From contig CM077115.1 in NCBI GenBank assembly GCA_039619475.1, positions 489,263,352 to 489,327,351 of the forward strand: DNA of 64,000 nucleotides, written 5' to 3'. A program made the translations under genes and the position numbers. Shown here one piece after another: positions 1 through 12,835 of this stretch. The notes below the pieces were generated by a model. It searched no databases, had not been told where the DNA came from, and saw only the letters and a list, made by a program, of their open reading frames with translations. Each line of letters starts with the position of its first letter. Position 1 is the stretch's first letter. The DNA is from Icerya purchasi. Taxonomy: Eukaryota; Arthropoda; Insecta; Hemiptera; Monophlebidae.

Positions 1-971
1 TCATTAGAAACATGCGCCTAAATTTTGTGAAATAGTTCTTTATACCGCATTTTATCAAACGGCTGCTTAACACATCTAAAAATACAGCGTATCGCATATT
101 TCTGTCGTTTCAATGGATTTCTCAATTGTTTATGCAATGCTCGATGGTTTTGCGACGCGCTCGGAATCCGAACTGGTGCTCGAGAATTAATTTTTTAGAT
201 CGCAGCATAGGCATCATTCCATTTAACAGTATAGTTTTCTTCGTATAAATTGTGGTATCGCCGCGGTGCTAGAACGACTGGACTACCGTAACAGGAGATG
301 GTCTTGAAACCCAACAATGACAATAAAAATGACTGAAAATCGATGATCGCTAAGTCAAACTAGCACCGATACCGTCATTTCTATATTAATGTTCATTTAC
401 TTGGAGTATATTAATCATTGAAAATCAACCATTTTCAATATCAGACGTTCGGCCTCGCATACAGTCGTATAGATCTGCACCATAATCCGGTGCTAGTCAG
501 GCAAATGCTCGAAAACGAACAGTATACGATTCTAATAATAATAATAATAATAATAATTGTATCCAATGCAGAGGTATTACCCGAGCAAGCTTACATGTAC
601 CCGCGGTAACGATCAGGTATCGGCGTTATATTTCTAACACGTCAAGCTGGACAAGTTATAAGTTTCGGTGCACATTTGGAAAAATGAAGATGCTTCCCCT
701 ATTTCTGAGGTTTTTGCGTTCCGACGATATTTGGAGCAACTTGTAGCAATCGGTTTAGTTTATTTCCAAACTCGCTGTTTATCATTACATCGGGCGAGCT
801 AATTAAAATGCTTTATCGATATTTGCAAGGGAAGTTTTAAGATGTGCTTGCGATTGGTAAAACGACTGATCTTTAACTTTTCAAAAATTGTTTTTAATCT
901 GCATGGACATTTAAATGTTATTATTAAGAGTTTTTCTCGACCGATGAGAGGCAATTTTGTCTGTTTATTAG
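1..971. other. no gene seen; AT-rich intergenic DNA
   Basis: I see no convincing gene. An ATA/TAA trinucleotide microsatellite lies at about 532-557. The only open frame of note, at 418-609, runs through that repeat and encodes an isoleucine string, so it is not credible. Confidence 0.5.
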
Positions 972-1085
972 AAAAATAATTAACGGTAGTTATAAAAATT
1001 TATTTATTTTAACGCTCAACGTTTCGGACTTACACCGACCAGCATTAAAATGAAATAATTTTTATAATTACCGTTAATTATTTTT
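972..1085. repeat. foldback (MITE-like) repeat with CGTTTCGG loop
   Basis: The left arm (972-1002) and right arm (1053-1085) are reverse complements over about 30 bp with few mismatches, starting AAAAATAATTAACGGTA. The loop carries ACGTTTCGG near 1019-1026. A second foldback with a different arm sequence but the same ACGTTTCGG loop core is at 27641-27788. No ORF is present. It is probably a non-autonomous transposon remnant; the superfamily is not determined. Confidence 0.7.
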
Positions 1086-1604
1086 CTCTTCCGATCCACT
1101 GTGGAAGTTGTAGATGTAATTTGCCCGTTTATTCCAAAACAGCTTTTCTTCTTGAGAAACTGCTCTACCACTTTTAACGCGCGGTATTTCCGCATCAGAT
1201 GCTTTAGAACACTTGCATTAGTTGTGCTCTATGTGTGTGCAAAGTTAGGTCTCGTATGAAGTCATCGAATTCATATAGGAAATTAACCTCTCTTTACCAT
1301 ATTACAAACGTTGAGAATTCGTTCTCGCTCGCTATCTTGTTTTTCAAAAGAAAAAAGTTTCGGTTTATTCTGGAGGTATTTCTAGGTCTTGTTAAAAATA
1401 CTTCCGAGGTTTCCTATCCCCGCATTATGTCTAGCAAATAAAGTTTAGAAAGTGAGAAGAGTAGTTAACCGGAAAATATAAAAAAATTACACAGTATAAA
1501 ACAGTGTCGTCTACATCAGTATTCATTTTTTTCCCTTTTTTTTTCGGGCTTTACCAACAAATGGGTTTTATTCAAAAACGGTGGTAGGACCGTGTGTCGG
1601 TATT
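1086..1604. other. no gene seen
   Basis: AT-rich DNA with only short frames, the longest 68 codons at 1235-1441 and resembling nothing I recognise. Confidence 0.4.
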
Positions 1605-1980
1605 GGTTTTTTTTTGTGTTTTCTTTTTAATATTTTGTAATATAGTGGGTCCAGCAACGTGGAGGAGATAGATAAAAGTGGTAGAAGGATTCGTATTACT
1701 TCGAGAAAAAACAACAGCCGAGGGAATAAGTAAAGAAAGAGTAGAGGAGGGTGCGGAGTAGGAAAATTGAGTTTTAGGAGTTGAAGGTAAATTGCGTTCA
1801 TCGGATAGACGAAAACAACCGAAAAATGTGTAAAATCATTATAGGAAGAGAAAATGTCGGAGTGAAGAAAGCGAAATATTTTAGTAATCACCGGTTGACG
1901 CCGGACGAAGGAAGTTCTAGAATCGAGATCGAAAAGCAGAAGGAAGAAGATAAGAGGCGAATATTAGAGAAAATCACAGT
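1605..1980 (-). mobile_element. 3' end of an I-like LINE, 5'-truncated
   Basis: The minus strand encodes a stretch similar to the C-terminal end of ORF2 in the larger copies of this window: a leucine-rich block with LLKLNFPTP followed by a hydrophobic serine-rich tail. An A-rich tail, seen as a T-rich run, sits at about 1607-1630. Only the last 100 or so codons remain, with frame damage. It is recognised by comparison with the copies at 17847-19273 and 29405-33780. The upstream limit is approximate. Confidence 0.6.
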
Positions 1981-1984
1981 CTGA

Positions 1985-4900
1985 GGCGCTGCAGGTGTTA
2001 GAGATAACTTCCCTAATCGGATCAGAGCTATTGTGATTTTTCCAATTTTGAAAGATTAACGTAAAAAAACTTATACATATCCAAAGCTATCGTGGCACTT
2101 TTCTAATAAAAATCGTCAACGAGGGACTTGAAAAGATGAAATTATCATCGGTTCTCCTGATGTTACATTCGCCATAAAATTAACGAAACTTAAAGTACGA
2201 TTTTGCAGAAGTTCCCGCCGTTTTTATTTATTTAATTTTTGTCATATAAGTCCTTCATCAATTTATTACACTCACATTAATTATATCGTAATTATAATTT
2301 TTTTTTTATTTATTTAAAATAAGTTGTGGGTTTCACAAGTATGCCCGTAATTATATTAACATTAGGGAGGATTTAAATTTTGAGACATTCAAAGTTACCA
2401 CATCTGGAAACTTTATCATCTCAAGAATTATTCGCAGTTAAATAAAATAAGTTCGTTTTTTTCCCATTTTTTTTCGAGAACATTTCGATATTCTACTGAC
2501 ACATTTCTTATTTTTGTAAATTAAAAGGTTACACTTTCGTTTTTATATCCATCAGGAAGTTCAAATTTCCAGGTACGCAAGTGCCAAATGATTATTTAAA
2601 ACATCTGAACGTGCGTAACTATTTTCTAATACCAAATCTGTATAAAGAAAATGATAGTTAGGCCGTCGTTATGCGCGCATCACGCAAAAACTGCTGGATG
2701 GGTTTAGATCATTTTTAGTTTTATTCCTAACACATTTGGTCGCAATGAAGAAAAAAATTTATCGCGATATCTCTATTTAATATAAATATAAATTAATTAA
2801 ATTTAGTATAAAGTAATTAAAGTTTTTATATATGAACGTAGAGATCATAACGATGACTTTTATAGTCGTGTTCTCTCGTCGGGAAGAGGAGTGGTGCTTC
2901 TACCTCCACCTCATCGTAAAGTGCCAGCCGCACGAGTGCAGTTATATTTCGAAATCATCTAAATTATTGATGATAATTATTCTTCTAGACAAATATTTAT
3001 CTTTTTTCAGTTTAAGAAAACTATTAGGCGTTTTACGGTTTTTTTTCCACTCAATATTGTCGGAGGGTAGAAAAATATTACGCTTTCGAGAAAGAGAAGT
3101 AACCCCTTTCTTATCACTTAAAATTTGCTAAAATAATGATAGTATGTCGGTCCTTGGGAACAACTATAGAACGTGATTCTCGGTTAGCTACTTTCACTGC
3201 GATATTATTGTAGAGCTACACACCATGGTCACATAAAGATAAAATTGGCTTTAACTATTATACGTTAAGTACGTCGATCACGAACACATTGGCGCGATGA
3301 CAGAAGCAGGTTCATATTGTCACGCTCGGAAATGAAAAGGAGAACTGAAAGGGGTGTGTTGTGTATCAGGAAAGATTTATTTGCCCTCAATTCAGGAACT
3401 ACTCGACGCACTGTTGAATGGAGACCATCCAAAATCGAAGGATTTTCTAAATAATAGAAGTACCCGCAATATTTCAAGTGAGCTCATTCGGAGCTTATCG
3501 AAAAATTTACGCCAACCTCCAAAATATAAAGGCAAATCTACAACACCTTATCGTCTCTCTCACTGATGTATCTAAAGTTTTACAAGTTTATTTTATAGGC
3601 GATTGCGCCGAATAAAGCGCACACCCGGTTTGGATTCCTTCAGTGTCATTGATGGGTTTTAAATTCTGGTCGACGTCAATCAGCTTTAAAACTGTTCTGG
3701 AGCGTGCATGTCTGACGACGAGAGCGATAATTACAAATTTATCATTTACACTGAGAAAAGACCAACTGAAGCTCATCCCGAGGATGGTAGAACGCACCAA
3801 CGGTCGTCAAGGGAGCGTTGTGTCAACCAGGAGTGTGATAAAAGAGATCTTGCACATGCATGATAATCATCTTCGAAAGTAAATCGCACGTGACAAGTAC
3901 CGGGCATCAGCTGGTATAAAATAAAATAAGCCGTATCTTCTAGGACGAAATAACGTCAAACGTACGCGAATATATGTAGTTACATGAAAATCTTTGCGGT
4001 TTATATTATTTTTTTCCGAGCTTGCACCCTCGGAGGGGTGGGGTTCATATCTGAAGTTCGAGATTTGACGAGCTAAAGACATTTTCTTGAGTGCGCACGT
4101 TTATAAGCTGGTTAAAAAATTTAAACATTGACGCCATAATGGCTGAGGAAACTATTTCTGCGGACTTTGAAAATTTTGTTAAGGAATCAAAATATATCGC
4201 CTCCCGTTGATATTAAAAAAATCCCAACTTTTGGGGATTGCTAAATTTTAATTTGTAATATCAGTTGTACGTTTCCTAAAAGTTCTCATGTATACATTTA
4301 AAATGTTTATTTTGCTCCTTTTACTTGTGATAACGTACTATAATTTATTTATTTTTATTTTTTATTTTTATATTTTCAATTTAATGTTTAGTCGAATGAT
4401 GGGTTTTTAAGTGATTTTTTATAGCTTGTTTTAAATTTTATATCGTATATTCTCGATGTTTTGTTTGGCTTCTTTTTTTTTTTTTCGTTTGTTCGGCACC
4501 AGGGTAACCGGTTACCCCCAAAACTGTGCACTAAAAACGTCTTAATTGCAATTTATGTGTATATTTTCAACATGATGCGAGTTCAGAATTCTCGAGAGAA
4601 AAAATTAGCAGATTTTTCGGGTTTGTTATTAAATTTTAGAATACGTGTAATCAGCCGGATTACGTGATTGAAAGGGGGAAACGTTTTAAATGGATACAAC
4701 GAACGGAGAGATGGTTTAGGAGTTATTTCGGACCGGTAATAAGCTCTGCAGTGAATTATGTAATTGAATTTTATGCATTTTACGTAGCTCGGATAATATT
4801 TACGATCGCCGTTTATTTCGACGTATTTTAAGTGGTGGATTTTCTTCACGTATTTCGCTCATTGCAAAACCATTATAAAATTATTAAACTAGCCTCTAAT

Positions 4901-7248
4901 TATCGATGAACGTATTTTTCATTTAATTAATCCGTTTGGTAACTTTAAGACAATTAATAATAATAATAATAATAATAATAAGAATAAGAATGGTGATAAT
5001 AATAGTATTAAAATAAAATGTAAAAATACGATCATGAAGGTACTCTAAAAATTAATATTCGTCTCGAACTAAGATGGAAGGATGCCGCCGCTGACGATAA
5101 CGGAATTCTGTGCCAGTTGAATAATAAATGAAAAAAAATTAATATCAAAATACATGTACATATGTATATTGTACGTTTTTTTTTTTTAACGACCTTTACT
5201 GACAATAGCAGCAGTGGTAATATCGATTTTGTCCGCATAAAATCGACAATTCTGTTAATTTAATAAGTTAGTCACGTCTGGAAATACCCGACAGCGACAC
5301 TCAGTGCGATATCAAACAACGACCGATGCATCCTTATCCGAATGAGCGTCATCGTCGCTATCGATATTATTACGTCGTCTAACATCGTTATCGAAACATC
5401 GATTCACAGAAATGATCGTCGCTGTCCGAATTTTCTTGAATTAAATAATCTAGTGTATTGCTCTTCCTGCGTAGTTTTTAATTGCATCGGTTTTTTGTTA
5501 CGCTTTCAACGATGTACGTGTGTAGTATAAACTTATTCATCCGGGTCGACAAGATTTGGCATTGTAATATCTAGCGCGGTCATTCATCGGGGTTTAATTT
5601 TGTAACAAGTTGTAAATATGGAAAATTTAACACCTTCTTCGTAAGGCTTTTCAAATGAATCCTCTTGGCGCGGGCAGCCTGAATTCTGAAGCACAGGTGA
5701 TTAGATGCGACAAAGCAACTTTCATTATAGCAACAGCGACTAAGCATTTTTATCACGGTGTACGACAGAAATGTGTCCACCTGAATCTCATTCGAGCCGC
5801 GTGTTTGCTTCGGAATGCAGAGTAGATGCGCAAACGAGCGGCCAAAAAGTTTGATCGGACTACGTTTGACGACTTTTGATTCCGATAGCGAAGGAAAGCC
5901 TCGCGGTGACTCGCTTTAATACGGCATAGGTAGAAATGTTTAGATGGAATTAAATTTCCTACAACACGTAGTTAACATTTCCGAGAATTTATATCGTATT
6001 ACCGGTCCGGTTCGCGATAAGGTACGGAATTTTATGTTGCTTCGATGCTTTCGACGCTTTCGATGTCCTCGATGCCTTTAGTGCGTAGGAAATCTGCCTT
6101 AGATTGTGAATACGGAGTGGGAAAAGTTGATCTATTGATTTGGGGACCTAGCCTATACCGGAAGGGAAGGAAAGAAGATGGGAATAATCGAGTAACTGTT
6201 CCCCTTTTTTATCATATGAAGCCTAGAGCAGGAGTTTGGCGATGGGGATTTTTTAAAACAGCACTATGAAGTATGTCGTTAACAAAACACCTCGGATGAG
6301 TGAAGTGTCTAGCAGAGTATAGTGTCTATTTGTTCAGTATGACTACTTGCTGAAATGTGAATGTTGGTTTTCAAATTACGCTGAAAGTGCGGTTCTTAAA
6401 CCTCGGTTTAACTGAATTCGTTCTAAGTATTTTGTACACATGTTACAAAATTGTAAGAAAATTCTGCGCATTTTAACTTTGCAATATAAATTTTACGTCT
6501 ATAATTGATCAGAAGGGGCGAAAAAATTGTTTCCGATAGACCTCTAGGACTTTTGTGAAGTATCGTATCGGATGATGATATTAAATAAATTTTAACTTTG
6601 CATGTAGTTGACACCTATACGAGGCAAGTAACACTCAGCCAATTACGATGATAAAAACAAAAGGATACGCTACAATTGTGTGGCGATTGAAACTCTAGCG
6701 ATTTCGTGTTCGCGTGTATTTCTGTGGGCTAGTTACGCAGAAGTGTACGCGAGAAATTCAAGAGGTACGGCAAAGACGAGAGAATGAGGCGGAGAAACAC
6801 TCGATCAAAAAGAGGCTGCGATCGTGAAGATTGAGGATTAAGCGTTAACCAGTCGCTTGGAGTTAAAGCGCAGTGGCCAGTCAGCGACCGAAAGTAGCAC
6901 AAAGGAACTGCAGTAATTGTTTCGTAACGGGGGAAAACGGCCAAACATTCGATAATTCTGGAAGCGGAAGAACGAGCAACGTGAAAGAAGAACAAAACAG
7001 AAAGTACCTGAAGATAGAAGATTAATTAAAATAAATGCAAGATCAGATAATACGGATTAAGTATAAACGATTTAGCAGATTTCATATATCGCTTTGACCT
7101 TTCTACGAATACAAGTCTATGGGGGTAGCCGAAACATCGCCAAAGATAAGAGAGAATAATGTAGTTGGTGAAATCGTACGACTGGAAAGTGTGATTCTAG
7201 AAAAGAAATTCAACGACAGAAATCTGAAGTAGACATGTAAGATTGGCA
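1985..7248. other. long stretch without a recognisable gene
   Basis: No recognisable protein family on either strand, and no tRNA or rRNA signature. It contains a TAA-type microsatellite at about 4958-4983 and scattered T-runs. Frames of 60-90 codons occur at the rate expected by chance. Small or spliced host exons cannot be excluded. Confidence 0.45.
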
Positions 7249-7680
7249 GATTTTTTTTTTTTTTTTTTTTCATTTATTTATTTAAGAGTAGCACAAGCTG
7301 AACTAAATAGGTTAAATAATTGCGAAATATAAAATGTATAGTAAAAACTAATAAGAAAACATGTGCATGGTCATTTGGTTCAGGAACTAAAGCCTCTATA
7401 AATAAGCGATAGTAGCTAAGGTATATCTTTGCCCCAATGTCCAGAAGTTTAAGGGCTTCAACGGTGACGTGTTGGTGAAGTCTCTTCTGGTGAGCAATTG
7501 AAAAGTGTCTGTAATCACTTTGTTGATTGATTATTTTCACTTCAAGGTCTTGATGAATGCCATCATTACGAGAGGTGCATCGACAATAGCTCGGAGGATG
7601 ATGCTTTGTTGTGTGTGTACCTTGTTGCGATTGGACTTTCTCGTGCATTCCTACAGTGCAATTCCATATGTTCAAATGGG
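7249..7680 (-). mobile_element. Jockey-like LINE, C-terminal fragment of ORF2
   Basis: A 133-codon frame on the minus strand (7675 to 7274) resembles the end of Jockey-clade reverse transcriptase proteins: a 'Q..QS..' segment, then 'RNDGIHQDLEV', then 'AHQKRLHQHVTVEALKLLD', which matches the conserved tail in order and spacing. The element ends in a poly(T) run at 7250-7270, which is the poly(A) tail on the minus strand. Only the 3' end remains, as is usual for 5'-truncated LINE insertions. There is no relation to the I-like family elsewhere in the window. Confidence 0.6.
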
Positions 7681-8103
7681 TTTAACTATCTGCAGGTAGA
7701 GAAGGCGTTTACAGTATACAACTAGTGTGAAATTCCGTCCTAAAAGCCGATATAATTCAGAAAATTTATTTTTAATCTGCTTACACTTCATTTTTACATG
7801 GACCGTCCATGGAAGTCGAAAGTCGGGGTGCATGAAGACTGACCGAAATAAAAGAAGAATGATCGAGAAAAGTACGATTTAAGGAGCCGAATTTGTATAT
7901 GAGCAGAAGTAATACATACGTATATATGTATATATATATATATGTATATAACGGAAATATGTGAAAGGCTTGAACGAGCTAAGGGTTGCAATAGCTGTGA
8001 TTAGGCTCATCTTCGGGAGGAAAAAAAGGGAACATTGCGGATAGACGGCCCACGCCGAATGAGGCAGAACTGTCTGTTGACAAGCAGGACAAACATCCAC
8101 AAC

Positions 8104-8200
8104 TGAGTAACCAGGGCTCGATCTAAAGGGGGGGCTAAGGGGGCTATAGCTCCCGGTCCCAATCTTCAGGGGGTTCCGCGCTTGTGAACAGAAAAAAAAT
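8104..8200. mobile_element. possible end of an hAT-like non-autonomous element
   Basis: The sequence starts CCAGGGCTCGATCTAAAGG and is followed by a G-run and C-run rich stretch unlike the AT-rich surroundings. Short inverted GC-rich ends of this kind resemble hAT termini, and a similar style is seen at 17653. I could not find the matching opposite end, possibly because a LINE inserted downstream at 8765. Confidence 0.25.
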
Positions 8201-8764
8201 TAATTTTCCACGTGCAAAATTCCCTTTTTCAAAATACTTAATACTGTAAAAATGCGAGATTTTAAATTTGTATTTTTTATCTTAAAAAGAATTCAGATAA
8301 TTTTTATACATGAAAAAATAATAAACGAGTTCATTAATAAAATTATACACCTTTTCTCTATATAACTTTTTCTTTTTTTTTTTCGATCAACTAAATGCTA
8401 CATAAAACGAATATTTATGGAAATTTTCTACGATAAATCGAATTTATCGTATTAAAAAAATGAACGTGTCCTTTAACGTACGTATTGAATAATAAGTAAA
8501 CATTCGACAATTCGATTAATAACAATTCTCGATTTAAATATTGATACCCATGCAATAATCGTTGTAAATTTTTGTATGTAAAAGCGTTTTACGATCTGAA
8601 ATATTCTTAATTTTAACAATATTCTTTTTTTATTTTTATTGAAAGTTAACATACTTTTTATTTTGAACTGCATAAAAATTATTTAAAATAAAAGCGAATT
8701 TTAATAGATTGCTGATCGTATAAATCTATTTGTATTTTGAAAACTTTAATAAATCATACTGTGT

Positions 8765-9255
8765 GTTTCCTCTTTTTCTAATAATTATTCATTTCCTCTG
8801 TCTATTCAGCCTACTCTTCCCCCCTACTCATGGTTTCTTTTGTATCCCTCCCCCTTCGACGTTCTGATGTTGTTTCCATTGTTCGTATGCGCTTTGGCCA
8901 TTCTTTGCCTGCCATTATCTAAATTTCCTTTTTTCCCTGATTTCTTCTCCACACTGTCCTATCCATCCGGATGATGCAGTTATTTGCGACGCCGATCATG
9001 CGTTCTTCCAGTGTTCATCTCTCTCCGTGGAGCGTTCTGCCTTGTATTCTTATTTGCTGAAGCTTGGACTTCCTACTCCTTATTGTGCATCTCCTATATC
9101 CTGTCCTTTCCTTCCCCACTAATTATTCTTGCTGTTTGTTCCTTTTTAGATAAAATTTCTGATCGGATCAAAATATAACCGACTTCTTTCCTTACCTTTT
9201 GTTTCTGGGTAAAGGTCCGGTTGACGAGCTCAAAAAAATAATAAAAAAAAAAAAC
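8765..9255 (+). mobile_element. 5'-truncated I-like LINE with 12-bp target site duplication
   Basis: The insertion is flanked by a perfect 12-bp direct repeat, ATCATACTGTGT, at 8753-8764 and 9256-9267. It carries the C-terminal end of the I-like ORF2, including the zinc-knuckle region (CDADH...C at about 8988-9015) and the 'SVERSALYS' and 'LPTPYC' blocks seen in the other copies, in several frames. The 3' end has the family's conserved tail (TTTCTGGGT, then GACGAGCTC) and an A-rich end. This is one of the best-delimited insertions in the window and fixes the family's 3' boundary. Confidence 0.85.
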
Positions 9256-9267
9256 ATCATACTGTGT

Positions 9268-9493
9268 TCCATTCATTTTTTTATAATCACATAAACAATT
9301 ACGTGATTTTAAACGCGCGTGTTAAATTTATATAAAGAAAAGGACATGATCAAAAACATCACATGAGTGTGTCAAAATTAGTTTGAAAATTAGCGACAAT
9401 ACCAGCGCAACGTCGCTGTAGATAATGCATTATAAATGAAGTTTTTATTTTTATTAAAAAGAACAATTATTTTTTTGCTACCCGCAATATTTA

Positions 9494-9530
<37 letters not shown>

Positions 9531-12214
9531 TTTTTTTGTAGAAAAATATAACGTTATTAATAAAAAATTATAAACATTAACATTATACGTACGTCTATAT
9601 ATGAATTTTTTTATTTTCCGTTAAATTTATGTGTAGTATTCAATTTATTATGGTAAAAGAGTTGATTTTGTAAAGAAAGCATTGTTTTAATTTCATTAGT
9701 CATTCATACGTACACAATAGGTTTTTTTTTTGCTTATTTGTTTGCACATGTATGACAATGAATTTTTCGCCATCTTTTCTTCGAAGGGGAGTCCCGTAAA
9801 TTCTTAATCTATTCCTGTGAGTAACTGCACCTGATCGTGGGATCAGAACGATCTTACAGATTGCTCAGCTTTATACTCCAGATTCAGAGGACTTACAAAA
9901 GATTATTAAAAGCTGTTTAGCCACTAAAATTTGTTTTTTGTCCTTTTTTTTTTTTTACTTCTTTCGCTTCTCGGTCAATTAATAATTTGACGGTTTTTCC
10001 TGTATTTTCTAACTTCTACGTATTTACATCTCTTTTTGTTTCCAGAAGCTAAAAGTCGTTTACGAACATCGTGCTAATGCGGTCGCCAATTTTTCGGTTG
10101 TTATAATATTACAAATACGGTAATTAGTTTCGATGTTTTCGCATTTAATCCAAGATCGGTTCTTCTGCTAGATTGTTTTATCTAATCACAAGTAGTTACT
10201 GCCTATTATTGACTTCTTCCTTGCAGCTTGTCGTCGAGTTTCCGCATTCAGTCGAGCGTGTTTCGGTTATTTCAAGAATATTTTAATTTTTCTCCACCTC
10301 AAATCGAAGTGCGTTTTATGTTGCTATTGTAATAAATTTTCGACTCATTTTTCCACGTTGTTTGACCTTCGATGTATCCGAACACAGTCTGATGTGAGAC
10401 TGAGAGTTTCATTGTCAGTCTAACGACGATCGGTACCCTCTTACTATATCGACCGTCATCCTTATATCCGCGTTTACTGCGGAGGATAACAAAATAATTT
10501 TTATAGATACCGCATCCTACCTGTCTCATGATCACGGCTATACGGGTGTCTGCAAATTTTCTTGTGATCGTTAATTTATATTGCCGCACTTTAGTGTGTC
10601 GTACAGAGTCTCATAATGATCATCATCGGTTGAAGAATTCTACTCATTCGCCATCACGTACATACGGAATGCGCCAAAGAACGTAATTAACTGCCGTACG
10701 ACTTGAATATGCAAAAATTTTTATCGATTTTCATCCTTCATTTCAGTACCACTAGAATTTAGACAAAGCCCTCTATACTCCTCTAACAAAAAAAAAAAAA
10801 ATCTCGCGGATTTGTTTTCACCGAAGTAATTAACGCCACGCCCAGTCAGGATCATTCGATTAAGTCGATTAAAAACACTCGTGTTTATATAGATTTCGCT
10901 TCGAACCGGATCAGTCACGTCCAATCGGACCGAAGCATTTAAAAATGTCGAAAAGTCTTCAAACTATATAAGATTGAGATCGAATTTAAGGTCATTGTTT
11001 AACGAGAAGTTTTGATGTCGTGTTTATATTCTTTGTTCAAATTTAAATTAACAAAATGAAAAGTTAATATCCCCGGTGAAAATTATGATGAACTGTGTGA
11101 CTCCAATACGCCTATCGTATGAATAACGTATGGGAGTAATGGCGGAAGATTTTGGTTATGTATTGTTTTAAACCACGTCGACAAATGTTCGAACTGCGTA
11201 CTTGCGCATTCTTAAAGAAAAGTACAACCTTTTATTACATCGTCGTCCGTTCAACTAAAGAATGCGACATACCTTAAAAATTTTTCGTTTTCTATTGATC
11301 GCATGAACATTGGTTAACCTTTATCTCTCTTTGTTTCCCTAATAATATAATAATTTTAAAATGTCTAACATAATTACAAAGAAAAATTAAATAAATGTAT
11401 AATTACCAAAAAAGAAAAAAAAAACAAAACAAATAAAATACGAACCCAACAGACTGGTTCAGCGTGAAAGCTGAATGATGAAAATTTAATTTGACTTGAC
11501 TCGATGTGACGTGACTGACTGATATAAAAAGGGTGCCTTACAACAAAATTATTATTTTCTAAATATAATATACACGTTTGTAATACATTCGTATGTAATT
11601 TAAAAAAAAAAAAAAAAAGTTATAGTCGAGAGACCATGAAATAACAAATAAAATGAAGTGAAAATAAATAAAAATAAAATAAAATAAAACGAGAAAAAAA
11701 AAGTACATTTTTTGGCCTGCGAGAGATAGACTTGCACTTGCACTTGCATTTGTACTGGAACATATTCTTTTTTTTTGCTTTTTTTATGTATTCAGCGTGA
11801 TTTGCGTTGACCCGGAAGAAAGGTCACTGAACTGATAATGGCGTAAGCGAAATTTCTTAATTTAATTCTTCCGTTTTAAGAACTTTTTAAACAACCGTAA
11901 GAAATTAATATTTTCAGATGTGGAAAAAAGATGCCTCTGGACGTGAAAAATAGACGCTTTAACATGTAAAAGCAGAGCGTTTTACGATATTTCATAGCCA
12001 GCAACAATGGAGGTTTTTGTTTATCTCGAAGCCGAAGAGTTTATATAACATCGCCATCATCGAGGTTATATAATATCGCCATCATCGATTTTGTCGTAGG
12101 TTAGTAATAAATTTTAAATTTAAATAGACGAGCTTTCGTTAACGCTGTCATTTACGACTAAAAATAAATAAACTACACTGTGGGAACCTGAATAATATCT
12201 CCGGCATTATGTCA
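9268..12214. other. no gene seen; TA microsatellite
   Basis: AT-rich DNA with a (TA)n run at about 9496-9527 and several poly(A) runs near 11400-11700. The largest frames are under 100 codons and match nothing I recognise. Confidence 0.45.
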
Positions 12215-12665
12215 TTTGTGCAAAATGATCATATGAAGAACAAGGCTAAGGAAATAAACCTGAAAAGGATGGAGATGTACTGGCTCTCCTGAGCAGAATT
12301 TCCATGTTATCACTGAAGTCAAAATTGTTGCTATATAATGCATCTATTATCAAGCTGGTATGGACTTATGGTATATCTCTCTGGGAGACAACTCAGCGCG
12401 TGTCTAATATCAAAATCGTGCAGCGATACTAGTTAAAAATACTGAGATTAATAGCTAATGCACTATAGTACATGCGTAATGATAACTTACATCGAGATTT
12501 GAATGTGCCGGAGCTGAGTAAAGCGATTAAAAACTTTAGCGAGCATTACTTGCGTAGGTCAGGAAGCCACCCAAACCACATGGCAGTTAATTTATTAAAT
12601 TCAGGCAACGATAACCATGGACTAAATCGTTACACGCCTCTATAACTTCCGCACCAGTTTGATTG
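12215..12665 (+). mobile_element. Jockey-like LINE, C-terminal ORF2 fragment (pseudogene)
   Basis: Read across frames, the plus strand gives the characteristic end of a Jockey-clade ORF2: a 'KEINLK..MYWL' block, then 'LSLKSKLLLYNASIIK', 'WTYGISLWET', 'NIKIVQRY', 'RNDNLHRDLNVPEL' and 'HPNHMAVNLL'. Several stops and frameshifts interrupt it. It is separate from the fragment at 7249-7680 and on the opposite strand. The 5' end is lost, and I found no clear target duplication. Confidence 0.75.
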
Positions 12666-12776
12666 ACTGGTGAATTAACGAGGGGTATCATTTTTCAATG
12701 GCATCTCCCATCATGTTATCACCTGCACTGTAATGACTATTGACTACATCAGCCTATTCAAAATTTAAAAAATGTA

Positions 12777-12835
<59 letters not shown>

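Noticed and set aside
4141..4212. Short frame beginning MAEETISADFENFVKESK, possible start of a transposase or host gene
   Set aside because: Ends after 23 codons, and no continuation in any frame was recognised.
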